Shown here piece after piece: positions 49,241-58,883 of a stretch of DNA of 63,298 nt. The DNA comes from Alistipes sp. UBA940. Its GTDB lineage: Bacteria > Bacteroidota > Bacteroidia > Bacteroidales > Rikenellaceae. The position numbers and the translations under genes are program-made. Numbering within the stretch: position 1 is the first letter of the stretch; the number at the start of each line of letters is the position of its first letter. Under the pieces are notes generated by a model. That model saw nothing but the letters and a program-made list of their open reading frames with translations, ran no database searches and was not told where the DNA came from. Where the stretch lies: the NCBI GenBank assembly GCA_002293425.1, contig DBDE01000020.1, positions 1 through 63,298 on the forward strand, in the 5' to 3' direction.

Positions 49241-49548
49241 AATAGTTATGCTTTGTTATAAATTGTTTCTTTGTTGTCTTCTTCCCTGCGCGTTGGCCAC
49301 GCACAGGCTCCGTCAATCGCGACCGTCTTGCACCGCGTCGGCCTAAGTCGCTTCCGCGAGGCTTCCCTCGGTACACGATACCTCGGGTGATCTCGCTCTC
49401 GCGACTCTTAACGGCCTCGGCTACAACTGCGACGGTTCGCAATTGCCTACGCTATGGCCTCCGCTTTCGTCTGACACGCCGAGGTGACCTATTGCCAACG
49501 CTCGGCTTTGCTCCGCGTAGCCCAGTTCTTAGTTCTTAACTCGCAAAG
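49241..49548. repeat. Left arm of a composite inverted repeat around nadA
   Basis: No gene. GCTCCGTCAATCGCGACCG and ten more bases (49307-49335) are exactly inverted at 50843-50871, and 49414-49459 is inverted with some changes at 50661-50704. At the end, CGCGTAGCC (49514-49522) is followed by a short TTCTTAG-type array that reaches the nadA end. Confidence 0.8.
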
Positions 49549-50466
49549 CTACGAAATTTCGAGCATATTCCGGATACTTTTCTCTGCACGAACGCGAATT
49601 TCTTCCGAAACCTCAACCTCCGGCCCTCCCGTCTCCAAAGCCGCCGCAATCTTCTCAAGCGTCACCAGCTTCATATACCGACAATCGTTGCACCCACAAG
49701 TGGAATCAACCCCAGGCGCGGGAACAAACCTCTTACCCGGATACCGCTCATTGAGCTCGTGAAGAATACCCGACTCGGTAACAACGATAAAGGTCTCCGC
49801 CGGGTTCCGGCCCGCCTCGGCAATAATCCCCGAAGTGCTCCCGACATAATCCGCAACCATCAATATCGGCTGCGGGCACTCGGGATGCGCCAAAACCGGA
49901 GCATCAGGATACTGTTTTTTAAGCTCCAAAATGGCCTCCAACGAAAACTGCTCGTGGACATGGCAAGCACCGTCCCAAAGGATCATATTGCGCCGCCCAG
50001 TCTGCTTCTGAAGATAAGCCCCCAAATTGCGGTCCGGAGCGAAAATAATCTCCCGTTCCGCCGGAACCGACTCGATAACCCGCAAAGCATTGGATGACGT
50101 GCAACAAATATCGGTCAACGCCTTAACCTCGGCCGACGTATTGACATAACTCACAACCACCGCCCCAGGATGCTGCGCCCTGAACTTTCCGAAAGCATCC
50201 GCAGGGCAACTCTCCGCCAACGAACAACCCGCCGCAAGATCGGGGATCAGAACACGCTTATCGGGCGAAAGTATCTTAGCCGTCTCGGCCATGAAACAAA
50301 CACCCGCGAAAACAATGACGTCGGCAGTGGTCTTTGCCGCCTCGATACTCAGCGCCAACGAATCGCCCACGAAATCGGCCATCTCCTGAACCTCGGGCAA
50401 AGTGTAATAGTGGGCCAAAATGATGGCGTTATGAACAGTTTTCAAATGCTTTATCTTTTCTGTCAT
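49549..50466 (-). CDS. nadA: Quinolinate synthase
   Basis: Condenses iminoaspartate with dihydroxyacetone phosphate to quinolinate, using a 4Fe-4S cluster. 305 residues with the three-fold NadA pattern: 'ILAHYYTLPEVQEMADFVGDSL', 'FAGVCFMAETAKIL', 'TCGCNDC'. Cluster Cys candidates are in GVCFM, in 'DICCTSSNA' or 'CPQP', and in STCGCNDC. The gene supplies the substrate of nadC (36913), located apart from it. It is enclosed by an inverted composite repeat. No promoter is obvious. Confidence 0.96.
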   Translation of the reverse strand: MTEKIKHLKTVHNAIILAHYYTLPEVQEMADFVGDSLALSIEAAKTTADVIVFAGVCFMAETAKILSPDKRVLIPDLAAGCSLAESCPADAFGKFRAQHPGAVVVSYVNTSAEVKALTDICCTSSNALRVIESVPAEREIIFAPDRNLGAYLQKQTGRRNMILWDGACHVHEQFSLEAILELKKQYPDAPVLAHPECPQPILMVADYVGSTSGIIAEAGRNPAETFIVVTESGILHELNERYPGKRFVPAPGVDSTCGCNDCRYMKLVTLEKIAAALETGGPEVEVSEEIRVRAEKSIRNMLEIS

Positions 50467-50929
50467 AAACTATAAATAAGTAATAACAATAATAATGGGT
50501 GTTGAATGTGTTAAGTGGTTGAAAGCGACGTGGTTAGGGATGGAAAAGGTGTTAATATAATGTCGAAAAATAGTAAGAAAAACAACAATAACAAAATATG
50601 TTGTAACTTTGTGCACGGGAATGGGGCAGTTATTAACAACTAAAAACTAAGAGTGAAGAGGCCATAGCGCAGTCGGGTGCGAACTGCCGCAGTAGTGGCC
50701 GAGCCGGTACCGCGGCCTGTGTGGCGGTAGAGTGCGGAGAGGAAATCACCCGAGTATATTCGCGCAACGATACGAGGGAAGTTCGCTCGGAGCACTCAGG
50801 AGAGGATGTACGCAAGGCAGTCGCAACCGACGGAGCCTTGAGCGGTGCAAGACGGTCGCGATTGACGGAGCAAGCGCGCAGGATAGTCGCGAAAGAACAA
50901 AAACAAACAAATTAAAATATTAGAAGATT
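50467..50929. repeat. AT-rich leader and right arm of the composite inverted repeat
   Basis: 50467-50600 is AT-rich with nothing recognised. TAACTTTG (50604-50611) is a -7 element facing sppA but more than 300 bases away from it. 50658-50723 and 50843-50871 are inverse copies of 49414-49459 and 49307-49335; the first also matches 28870-28936. No gene is visible. Confidence 0.75.
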
Positions 50930-52717
50930 ATGAATTTTTGGAAGACATTTTTGGCGGCCCTATTGGCCATCGTTGTGGGATGTATGGTGATGGCCTTCAT
51001 GTGGACAATGATCCTGGTGGGAATGGTCGCCGCTTTCGGAGGCGGATCGAAAACCGTGGTGGCTAACGGAAGCGTACTGAAAATGAACCTGGGCGCAATA
51101 ACCGACTCGCCCGCCGGAAGCCCGTTCGACGGACTGGAAGTGAACCCGCTGACCGGATCGTTCGCAATGTCGGAACGGATGTCGCTTCTCAAAGCGATCC
51201 AAACAATCGACGCGGCGGCAAAAGACGACCGGATCGAAGGCATCTATTTCAACCTGGGCGATGGAGCAAGAGTGTCGTTCAGCAGTGTGGAGGAGATCAG
51301 GGCGGCGCTGGAAAGGTTCAAGGAGAGCGGGAAATTTATCGTGGCTTACGACGAAGCGTGGAGCCAAATGGCCTACTGGTTTGCAAGCGTGGCCGACAAA
51401 ATCTACACCAACCCCGCCGGAGGAATGGAATGGACGGGGCTGGCGGCCCAGCTGTCGTTCTACAAAGGGTTGCTGGACAAGCTCGATGTAGAACCGGTGA
51501 TCGTGAGGCACGGTACCTTCAAGAGTGCCATAGAGCCCTTTATTCTCGACAAGATGAGCCCCGAAAACAGGCTGCAATACGAAAAAATGGTGGGTTCGCT
51601 TTGGAGCATAGTGCTGGAAGGTGTGTCGAAATCGCGCGGAATAGAAGTCGCGGCACTGCAACTGCTGGCCGACGAACTCGCCATAGACTCGCCCCAGGCC
51701 GCGGTGGAGATGAAAATGATAGACGGACTGAAATACCAGGACGAAGTGTACGAAGAGATAGAAGGGCTGACCAAATTCGAAGAGGGCGAAAACGACGACC
51801 CGAAATTCGTATCGTTCGGTGACTATGCAGGACAAATCGTGCCCGAAAAGATAACGTCGAAAAACAAGATCGCCGTCATCTATGCCGAAGGGACCATCGT
51901 CTCGGGTCGCGGCCAGGCAGGGCAGGTGGGCAGTGAAACGATGGTGGAAAAGCTCCAAAAAGCGGCAAAAGACGAAGAGGTGAAAGCAGTCGTGCTGCGC
52001 ATCAATTCGCCCGGTGGAAGCGCGTTGGCCAGCGAAGTGATGTGGCGCGAGATCGGTCTGCTGAAAGCCGAAAAACCCGTCATCGTCTCGATGGGCGACT
52101 ACGCCGCCTCGGGAGGCTACTACATAGCCGCTCCGGCCGACGCGATCTACGCCAACCGCGGGACCCTGACCGGCTCTATCGGGGTGTTTATGTTCTATCC
52201 CAACTTCGAAAAAACATTTAAAAACAAACTCGGAATAACCCACGACGCCGTGGTTACGGCAAACAACGCTCTGATCGGAAGCACATTCCACACCCCCTCG
52301 GCGGCCGAACTCGCATACTTCCAAAAAGGGGTGGAAGACACCTATGCGACATTTGTGAACCACGTGAGCGACGGGCGGAATATGAGTTTCGAAGCTGTGG
52401 ACACCATCGGTCAAGGGCGCGTATGGGCCGGAGCAGATGCACAAGGGATCGGCCTTATCGACGGGTATGGCGGTCTGGTGGAGGCTATCTCGCTGGCGGC
52501 GGAAAGAGTGGGCGTGGCAGACGATTTCCGTATCTATGAGGTGACGTCGACCCCCACAGGCTTCGAAGCGTTCTTCAGCGGAATGGCGGCAAAAGTGCGT
52601 AGCGCCGTTCTGCGGGATGAGCTGGGTACAATGTACGCCGACTACGAACGGATGCGCGAGATGCTCGACGAAGAGGGCATCCAGGCGCGAATGCCGGTAA
52701 ACATTGAGATACGATAA
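50930..52717 (+). CDS. sppA: Signal peptide peptidase SppA, 67K type
   Basis: A membrane-bound serine protease that degrades cleaved signal peptides. 595 residues: one N-terminal membrane helix (TFLAALLAIVVGCMVMAFMWTMILVGMVAAFGG), then two tandem ClpP-like domains. The general-base Lys is in 'VRHGTFKSAIEPF' of the first domain; the nucleophile Ser is in 'GDYAASGGYYIAAPADAIYANRGTLTGSIGV' of the second, after 'RINSPGGSALAS'. The arrangement matches the long E. coli-type enzyme. It is followed by fabG after 23 bases. Confidence 0.95.
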   Translation: MNFWKTFLAALLAIVVGCMVMAFMWTMILVGMVAAFGGGSKTVVANGSVLKMNLGAITDSPAGSPFDGLEVNPLTGSFAMSERMSLLKAIQTIDAAAKDDRIEGIYFNLGDGARVSFSSVEEIRAALERFKESGKFIVAYDEAWSQMAYWFASVADKIYTNPAGGMEWTGLAAQLSFYKGLLDKLDVEPVIVRHGTFKSAIEPFILDKMSPENRLQYEKMVGSLWSIVLEGVSKSRGIEVAALQLLADELAIDSPQAAVEMKMIDGLKYQDEVYEEIEGLTKFEEGENDDPKFVSFGDYAGQIVPEKITSKNKIAVIYAEGTIVSGRGQAGQVGSETMVEKLQKAAKDEEVKAVVLRINSPGGSALASEVMWREIGLLKAEKPVIVSMGDYAASGGYYIAAPADAIYANRGTLTGSIGVFMFYPNFEKTFKNKLGITHDAVVTANNALIGSTFHTPSAAELAYFQKGVEDTYATFVNHVSDGRNMSFEAVDTIGQGRVWAGADAQGIGLIDGYGGLVEAISLAAERVGVADDFRIYEVTSTPTGFEAFFSGMAAKVRSAVLRDELGTMYADYERMREMLDEEGIQARMPVNIEIR

Positions 52718-52740
52718 AACTTAAAAAAACGACAAAGTAT

Positions 52741-53487
52741 ATGGAACTGTTGAAAGGAAAAGTTGCACTGGTAACCGGAGCAGCAAGAGGTATCGGCCGT
52801 GCGATCGCGCTTGAAATGGCAAAACAAGGTGCCGATGTTGCGTTCACCGACCTGGCAATCGACGAAAATGCCAAACAAACCGAAAAAGAGATAACAGCTC
52901 TCGGCGCCAAAGCCAAAGCATACGCATCCAACGCCGCAAGCTTCGAAGAAGCTCACAAAGTGGTCGACGAAGTGGTTAAAGACTTCGGCCGCATCGACAT
53001 TCTGGTCAATAACGCCGGAATAACCAAAGACGGCCTGATAATGCGAATGTCAGAAGCACAATGGGACGCCGTTATAGCCGTCAACCTCAAATCGGCATTC
53101 AACTACATTCACGCCGTAACCCCCGTGATGATGAAGCAAAAAAGCGGCTCGATAATCAATATGTCATCCGTAGTCGGGGTCTCGGGCAACGCTTCGCAGA
53201 TCAACTACTCGGCTTCGAAAGCAGGTATGATCGGCCTGGCCAAAAGCACCGCCAAAGAGCTCGGCTCTCGCGGGATCAGGGCCAACGCCATCGCCCCAGG
53301 CTTCATAATCACCGAGATGACCGACCAACTGCCACAAGAAGTAAAAGACGAATGGGCAAAGCAAATCCCGATGCGGCGCGGCGGCACCCCCGAAGATGTA
53401 GCCAAAGCTGCGGTCTTTTTGGCAAGCGATCTGGCCTCATACGTCTCCGGACAAACACTCCACGTCTGCGGGGCGATGAATTGTTGA
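52741..53487 (+). CDS. fabG: 3-oxoacyl-ACP reductase FabG
   Basis: The NADPH-dependent ketoreductase of fatty-acid elongation. 248 residues: cofactor motif TGAARGIGRAIA, 'NNAGIT', catalytic Ser in 'NMSSVVG', Tyr and Lys in YSASKAG, and the C-terminal 'SYVSGQTLHVCGAM'. Many short-chain dehydrogenases look alike; the overall match to FabG ('GIRANAIAPGFIITEMTD') is strong. Located after sppA, away from other fatty-acid genes. Confidence 0.92.
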   Translation: MELLKGKVALVTGAARGIGRAIALEMAKQGADVAFTDLAIDENAKQTEKEITALGAKAKAYASNAASFEEAHKVVDEVVKDFGRIDILVNNAGITKDGLIMRMSEAQWDAVIAVNLKSAFNYIHAVTPVMMKQKSGSIINMSSVVGVSGNASQINYSASKAGMIGLAKSTAKELGSRGIRANAIAPGFIITEMTDQLPQEVKDEWAKQIPMRRGGTPEDVAKAAVFLASDLASYVSGQTLHVCGAMNC

Positions 53488-53718
53488 CGAGCCGAGGGCA
53501 CGTGAGCCCAGCTCACGATGCCGAGGCGAGGATAACAATCACCGAGCGAACGCCGACCGTCGCCGTAGGCGGTGGAGGCGTCTTGTGAGCGAGGTAATTG
53601 TTGACGAATTGAGAGTGGAGAGTGTTGTTTCGGCCTCGTAGAGGCCGTCAGCTCCCCCGTAGGGGGTCGGGGGAGCTGAAAGAGGGTTTGTGTTTTATTT
53701 TCTATAGACTTAATTAAA
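53488..53718. repeat. Repeats between fabG and glyA
   Basis: Two imperfect palindromes (around 53495-53525 and 53548-53580) are followed by a two-hairpin unit: CGGCCTC-GTA-GAGGCCG (53631-53647) and TCAGCTCCCCC...GGGGGAGCTGA (53648-53679). The latter is the inverse of 47043-47092. No gene or clear promoter is seen. Confidence 0.75.
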
Positions 53719-54999
53719 ATGGACCAGATTTTTGAGTTAATAAACCAGGAGCGGAAAAGGCAGGAAAGTGGGATCGAGCTGATCGCTTCCGAGAATTTTG
53801 TATCAGACGACGTAATGGCCGCAATGGGGAGCGTACTAACCAACAAATACGCCGAAGGCTACCCGGGCGCGCGATACTACGGCGGATGCGAAGTGGTCGA
53901 CAAAGTGGAAACCCTCGCCATCGAACGCCTGTGCGAACTCTACGGAGCCCAGTGGGCCAACGTCCAACCGCACTCCGGAGCACAAGCCAACATGGCCGTC
54001 TTCGTCGCCTGTATGAAGCCCGGCGACACCTTTCTGGGGCTCGACCTGGCGCACGGAGGACACCTCTCGCACGGCTCTCCCGTCAACTTCTCCGGACTGT
54101 TCTACAAAGCCATAGGCTACAAAGTGGACGAAACCTCCGGAACAATAGACTACGACGGAATGGAACAACTCGCCATCGAGCACAAGCCCAAAATGATAGT
54201 CGGCGGAGCGTCGGCCTACTCGCGCGAATGGGACTATCGGCGAATGAGGCAAATCGCCGACAAAGTGGGCGCATTGCTGCTGGTCGACATGGCACACACC
54301 GCGGGACTAATCGCGGCAGGACTGCTCGAAAACCCGGTAAAACACGCCCACATCGTCACCTCCACAACCCACAAAACCCTCAGAGGTCCCCGCGGAGGCG
54401 TCATCCTAATGGGCAAAGATTTCGAAAACCCCTGGGGAGCGACCAACCCGAAAGGCGAAGTGAAAATGATGTCCGCCATTCTGAACTCGGCCGTCTTCCC
54501 AGGCATCCAGGGTGGGCCGCTCGAACACGTAATCGCCGCCAAAGCCGTAGCATTCGGCGAAGCGTTAAAACCCGAATACAAAGAGTACCAAAAACAAGTG
54601 GTTAGAAACGCCCAAGCGATGGCCAAAGCATTCGCCGCCAAAGGCTACAAAATAGTGAGCGGCGGGACCGACAACCACCTGATGCTGGTCGACCTGCGCA
54701 CCAAATTTCCCGACCTGACCGGCAAAGCCGCCGAAAAAGCACTCGTGGCAGCCGACATCACGACAAACAAAAATATGGTGCCCTTCGACACCCGCTCGCC
54801 ATTCCAAACCTCGGGCCTGCGATTCGGCACCCCGGCCATCACCACCCGCGGGCTTCGCGAAAAAGAAATGGATATCGTTGTGGCGCTGATCGACAAGGTA
54901 CTAAGCGACTATGAAAACGCCGACAACATCGCCGCAGTTCGGAAAGAGGTCAACGCGCTGATGTCAGGCCGAAAGCTGTTTTCAGCGATTAACGATTAA
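53719..54999 (+). CDS. glyA: Serine hydroxymethyltransferase
   Basis: Interconverts serine and glycine with tetrahydrofolate. 426 residues, PLP Lys in 'VTSTTHKTLRGPRGG'; other family blocks are 'ELIASENFVS', 'YAEGYPGARYYGG', 'SGAQANMAVF', 'LDLAHGGHLSHG' and 'DMAHTAGLIAAG'. The last residues (AIND) and the TAA stop come from a GATTAAC array, so the gene's end has been rewritten by the repeat. Confidence 0.97.
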   Translation: MDQIFELINQERKRQESGIELIASENFVSDDVMAAMGSVLTNKYAEGYPGARYYGGCEVVDKVETLAIERLCELYGAQWANVQPHSGAQANMAVFVACMKPGDTFLGLDLAHGGHLSHGSPVNFSGLFYKAIGYKVDETSGTIDYDGMEQLAIEHKPKMIVGGASAYSREWDYRRMRQIADKVGALLLVDMAHTAGLIAAGLLENPVKHAHIVTSTTHKTLRGPRGGVILMGKDFENPWGATNPKGEVKMMSAILNSAVFPGIQGGPLEHVIAAKAVAFGEALKPEYKEYQKQVVRNAQAMAKAFAAKGYKIVSGGTDNHLMLVDLRTKFPDLTGKAAEKALVAADITTNKNMVPFDTRSPFQTSGLRFGTPAITTRGLREKEMDIVVALIDKVLSDYENADNIAAVRKEVNALMSGRKLFSAIND

Positions 55000-55185
55000 C
55001 GATTAGCGATTAGCAGGCTACGCGCTACGCAATGGAGAGTTAAGAGTTAAGAACTAAGAGTTAGGCTACGCAACGCCCAAGCTACGCGGGAACTAGCTAC
55101 GCGACGCAGAGTCTACCACCCCGCCTCTTCGAGGCACCCCTCCTTAGCAAGGAGGGGAAAGCTAAGCAAAGTCGAAAACCTTTCT
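54987..55185. repeat. Arrays and 64-base element after glyA
   Basis: GATTAAC/GATTAGC array (54987-55014) with the glyA stop in it, GGCTACGCG (55016-55024), a second array of AGAGTTA units (55036-55063), another GGCTACGC, and the 64-base element 55104-55167, identical to 44942-45005. No gene. Confidence 0.85.
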
Positions 55186-56217
55186 TCATTCTTCATTAAA
55201 AAGAACGGTGTTCCAGCCACGGGGATCAGGAGCGTCGCCAAACTGAATCGCCCGCAAAGCATCATAAAGCCGAACCGTCCACGGACCCGCGCTCTCCCCA
55301 TCGCCCACAACATAAGTCCGACCCTCATCCGGATCAAAAACCTTCCCAATAGGCGAAACCACCGCCGCAGTCCCGCAAGTCCCAGCCTCCTCAAACGACG
55401 ACATCTCCGAAAATTCAACCTCACGCTCCTCAACCCGCAACCCGAAATCAGCCGCCAACTCCCGAAGCGTCATATTGGTAATCGACGGCAATATCGACGA
55501 CGACTTAGGCGTAATATAAGCCCCATCACGAATAGCAAAAAAGTTCGCCGCACCACACTCATCGATATACCTCTTCTCCTTAGCATCCAAATAAAGCACA
55601 TTCGAATAACCCGCCGCCTTAGCCTGCTCGCCCGAAATAAGACTGGCCGCATAATTCCCGCCAACCTTCACCTTGCCCGTACCCAACGGCGCAGCGCGGT
55701 CGTGGTGCCGCTCGATAATAACGCTTATCGGTCGGAAACCCTCTTTAAAATAAGGACCCACCGGAGAAACAAAAACAACAAACAAAAACTCCGTGGCAGG
55801 CTTAACCCCAACCTGAGCACTCGTACCTACAAGAGTAGGACGAATATAAAGCGACGCCCCAGTGCCATAAGGCGGAACAAACCGCTCATTGCGCCGAACA
55901 GCCTCGACACAAGCCCGACAAAACAATTCCTCGTCGGGAGCAACCATCTGAGTATACTCCGCCGAACGAATCATCCGCCGCGCATTCTCAACCATCCGAA
56001 AAATGCGAACCCGCCCATCCTTGCCGCGAAAAGCCTTCAACCCCTCAAACGCCTCCTGGCCATAATGCAAGCAAGTGGCAGCCATGTGCATAGGAATATA
56101 CTCGCTGTCGTGAACCTCCGGCTCGCTCCACCGCCCGTCCCTGAACTCCGAACGAATGTTGTAATCCGTCTTAACGTACCCGAACCCCAGTTCGGCCCAT
56201 TTGATGTTGGTCTCCAT
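55186..56217 (-). CDS. ilvE: Branched-chain amino-acid aminotransferase
   Basis: Last step of valine, leucine and isoleucine synthesis. A fold-type IV PLP enzyme of 343 residues, group II type: 'YGQEAFEGLKAFRGKDGRVRIFR', 'SLYIRPTLVGT', PLP Lys in 'GTGKVKVGGNYAAS', 'DECGAANFFAI', 'EAGTCGTAAVVSPIG'. It begins three bases after metG ends and is the last gene of the leuS-to-ilvE operon. Confidence 0.95.
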   Translation of the reverse strand: METNIKWAELGFGYVKTDYNIRSEFRDGRWSEPEVHDSEYIPMHMAATCLHYGQEAFEGLKAFRGKDGRVRIFRMVENARRMIRSAEYTQMVAPDEELFCRACVEAVRRNERFVPPYGTGASLYIRPTLVGTSAQVGVKPATEFLFVVFVSPVGPYFKEGFRPISVIIERHHDRAAPLGTGKVKVGGNYAASLISGEQAKAAGYSNVLYLDAKEKRYIDECGAANFFAIRDGAYITPKSSSILPSITNMTLRELAADFGLRVEEREVEFSEMSSFEEAGTCGTAAVVSPIGKVFDPDEGRTYVVGDGESAGPWTVRLYDALRAIQFGDAPDPRGWNTVLFNEE

Positions 56218-56220
56218 TAT

Positions 56221-57879
56221 CTATTTTTTTAGTTTTTCTATCTGCCTCTCCACCTCGGCATCCTCCACCCGCTCGAACAACAACTCTGGCGTGCCGACCT
56301 TATGCCCGGCCGGAATGATACTGTCGCCGCCCAAGCTGTCCCAAGCGGGCGCGGCCTGCAACATAGCCCCTATCTTCGCGGCCGTAAACGGCATAAAAGG
56401 CTCGCAAGCTATCGCAAGGTTGGCCACAATCTGAACCGCGATGTTCATAATGGTCTGAACCCTGGCGGGATCGGTCTTAACGACCTTCCACGGCTCGGTG
56501 TCGGCCAAATACTTATTCCCCAACCGAGCAATCTCCATAACCCCCTTCAACGCCTCGCGAAACTGGAACCGCTCGATGTTCCTCTCTATCGTCGGACGCA
56601 ACGAAGAGAGCTCCTCCAAAACGGTGCCGTCATAATCGGTCATCCCACCCCGCTCCGGAACAACCCCGTCATAATATTTCCCCGTCAAAACCATCACCCG
56701 ATTGACAAAATTGCCCAGCACCGCCACCAACTCATTATTAGCCCGAGCCTGAAAATCGCGCCACGTAAAGTCATTATCCTTAGTCTCCGGCGCATTGGCG
56801 CAAAGCACATAACGCAAAACATCCTGCTTGCCCGGAAAATCTTCCAAATACTCATTCAGCCAAACCGCGTGATTGCGCGAAGTGGAGATCTTGTCCCCCT
56901 CAAGATTGAGAAACTCATTGGCCGGAACATTGTCAGGCAAAACATACCCCCCGTGAGCCTTCAACATCGCCGGAAACATAATGCAATGGAACACAATATT
57001 GTCCTTGCCGATGAAATGAACCATCCGCGTATCATCGCTCTTCCACCACCGCTCCCAATCTCGGGTCAACTCCTTAGTGGCCGAAATGTACCCTATCGGC
57101 GCATCGAACCAAACATACAACACCTTGCCCTCGGCCCCCTCCACCGGAACCGGAATGCCCCAATCGAGATCACGCGACACCGCCCGAGGCTGCAACCCCC
57201 CATCCAACCAACTCTTACACTGACCATAAACATTGCCCTTCCACTCCCGATGCTCCTCCAAAATCCACTGTTTGAGAAACGCCTCGTGCCGGTCAAGCGG
57301 CAAATACCAATGAAGCGTATCCCTGAGCTCCAACTCGGACCCCGTCAACGCACTCTTCGGATCGATCAACTCAGTAGCCGCCAAACTCGATCCGCACCTC
57401 TCGCACTGATCGCCATAAGCACCCTCCGCCCCGCACCTGGGGCACTTGCCGACAATATACCTGTCCGCCAAAAATATCCCCGCCTCGGGATCGAAATAGT
57501 GCTTCGAAGTGTGCTCGATGAACTCGCCCCTGTCATATAAAGTGCGGAAAAAGTCGCTCGCCGTCTCACGATGAACTGCCGACGTTGTCCGCGAATAGAT
57601 GTCCATCGACATCCCGAACTGTTCGAAAGAGTGCTTAATGATGGCGTGGTACCTGTCGACCACATCCTGCGGAGAAACCCCCTCGTTGCGCGCCTTGATG
57701 GTGATGGGCACGCCGTGCTCGTCGGATCCGCAAACCCAAATAACCTCCTCGCCCCGCAAACGCAAATATCGGGCGTAGATGTCGGCCGGAACATAAACCC
57801 CGGCCAAATGACCGATGTGGATCGGCCCGTTGGCATACGGTAACGCCGCCGTAATCAAATGACGTTTATATTGCTTCAT
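56221..57879 (-). CDS. metG: Methionyl-tRNA synthetase, short form
   Basis: Charges tRNA-Met. Class I HIGH motif in 'ALPYANGPIHIGHLAGVYVPADIY', four-Cys zinc knuckle 'CPRCGAEGAYGDQCERCGS', and the KMSKS equivalent 'GDKISTSRN'. The anticodon-binding helical domain completes the protein at 552 residues; the C-terminal tRNA-binding (EMAP-II-like) domain found in many Bacteroidota MetG proteins is absent. Its ATG overlaps the methyltransferase stop (ATGA), which ties its translation to the restriction-modification genes. Confidence 0.95.
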   Translation of the reverse strand: MKQYKRHLITAALPYANGPIHIGHLAGVYVPADIYARYLRLRGEEVIWVCGSDEHGVPITIKARNEGVSPQDVVDRYHAIIKHSFEQFGMSMDIYSRTTSAVHRETASDFFRTLYDRGEFIEHTSKHYFDPEAGIFLADRYIVGKCPRCGAEGAYGDQCERCGSSLAATELIDPKSALTGSELELRDTLHWYLPLDRHEAFLKQWILEEHREWKGNVYGQCKSWLDGGLQPRAVSRDLDWGIPVPVEGAEGKVLYVWFDAPIGYISATKELTRDWERWWKSDDTRMVHFIGKDNIVFHCIMFPAMLKAHGGYVLPDNVPANEFLNLEGDKISTSRNHAVWLNEYLEDFPGKQDVLRYVLCANAPETKDNDFTWRDFQARANNELVAVLGNFVNRVMVLTGKYYDGVVPERGGMTDYDGTVLEELSSLRPTIERNIERFQFREALKGVMEIARLGNKYLADTEPWKVVKTDPARVQTIMNIAVQIVANLAIACEPFMPFTAAKIGAMLQAAPAWDSLGGDSIIPAGHKVGTPELLFERVEDAEVERQIEKLKK

Positions 57880-58883
57880 AATTTTTTCTCCAAAATGTGT
57901 AAATACTCTCTCGTTCTGTCAGCCTTGTGGTTCCTCGCATTGACTTTATCCGCCCGGAACCGCGGATAATCGGTCTGTACCAAATCGTAATGCCCGTATC
58001 GTTCCATTATGCTGCGTATGGTAGAAACCGACATTAATCCTTCGTTGTTATAAGATAGAAAAACATATCTGAACCGAGCCTGTCTAATCAAATCTTCGAA
58101 CTCATCCACCACCTTAGCCGCGCTACAATAATTCGAACGCTTATACTCACGCATTCCCGTCTTGCCCATAGGGACAAAATCGTCGTACATAGCTATTGTG
58201 TTGAGGATATGATAGTTAGCCCCGTACTGTCGTTCGTTGTAAGGAGGATCGAGGTACAAAATATCGCCCTCTATCCGCGAGATCAAATCGTTACTCGCCG
58301 CGTTGAAAACGTCGTGCTCGTTGTCATTGAGGTCGAAAATCGCCGGTTGTAAAACCAACCCCTTTTGAGCCGACGGCTTCAGCGACTTCAAATATGCCCC
58401 ATAAACCGAAGCCGTATTAGCAACCTTGTCGGCACTCTCCAACAAACTTGCAAGCAGGAAAAAGTATAGATTAGAAGAGATGCGCCCTTCGCTCCTCCAC
58501 CGCTCGATCGTTTTGCGAACAGTATCTATCTTTTTACCATTATCGTCCGAAAAATATTGTCGTCCCGTTCCGCCGCCCAGGCAATAGTTTTTGTACATGA
58601 AACCATCCCCTATGAGAGGCAAGGCATTCAATTCGTCGATATACTCATGTTTGTCGTCTATCTCGGTGTGATTGCCAATATAATTTCTGTTCAAAACATA
58701 GCTATAATATTCGCAGTCATTGGAGATAACTTTTTTAACCCGGCTCTTGAAGGTTCTACCAACAATACCCGTCCCCGCAAAAATATCACAGAAAACCTTT
58801 CCGGAGAGCTCTTCCCCGACAACTTTGCCGATAGTCGAAGAAATGAATTCCGACAACTTATATTTCGAGCCGATGTAGTTCAT
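57876..58883 (-). CDS. DNA N6-adenine methyltransferase (D12 class)
   Basis: A 335-residue type II methyltransferase. It has the alpha-class order: motif X 'MNYIGSKYKL' at the N-terminus, AdoMet-binding 'DIFAGTGIVG' (33-42) and the catalytic DPPY at 212-215 (LDPPYNERQY). The target sequence cannot be read from the protein. It overlaps the upstream nuclease gene and the downstream metG by four bases each (both ATGA), so all three are probably translated in a coupled manner. Its likely job is to protect host sites from the neighbouring nuclease. Confidence 0.92.
   Translation of the reverse strand: MNYIGSKYKLSEFISSTIGKVVGEELSGKVFCDIFAGTGIVGRTFKSRVKKVISNDCEYYSYVLNRNYIGNHTEIDDKHEYIDELNALPLIGDGFMYKNYCLGGGTGRQYFSDDNGKKIDTVRKTIERWRSEGRISSNLYFFLLASLLESADKVANTASVYGAYLKSLKPSAQKGLVLQPAIFDLNDNEHDVFNAASNDLISRIEGDILYLDPPYNERQYGANYHILNTIAMYDDFVPMGKTGMREYKRSNYCSAAKVVDEFEDLIRQARFRYVFLSYNNEGLMSVSTIRSIMERYGHYDLVQTDYPRFRADKVNARNHKADRTREYLHILEKKL

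Noticed and set aside
49241..50929. Insertion sequence carrying nadA
   Set aside because: No transposase, no target duplication visible, and the arms have diverged; only an inverted repeat can be claimed.
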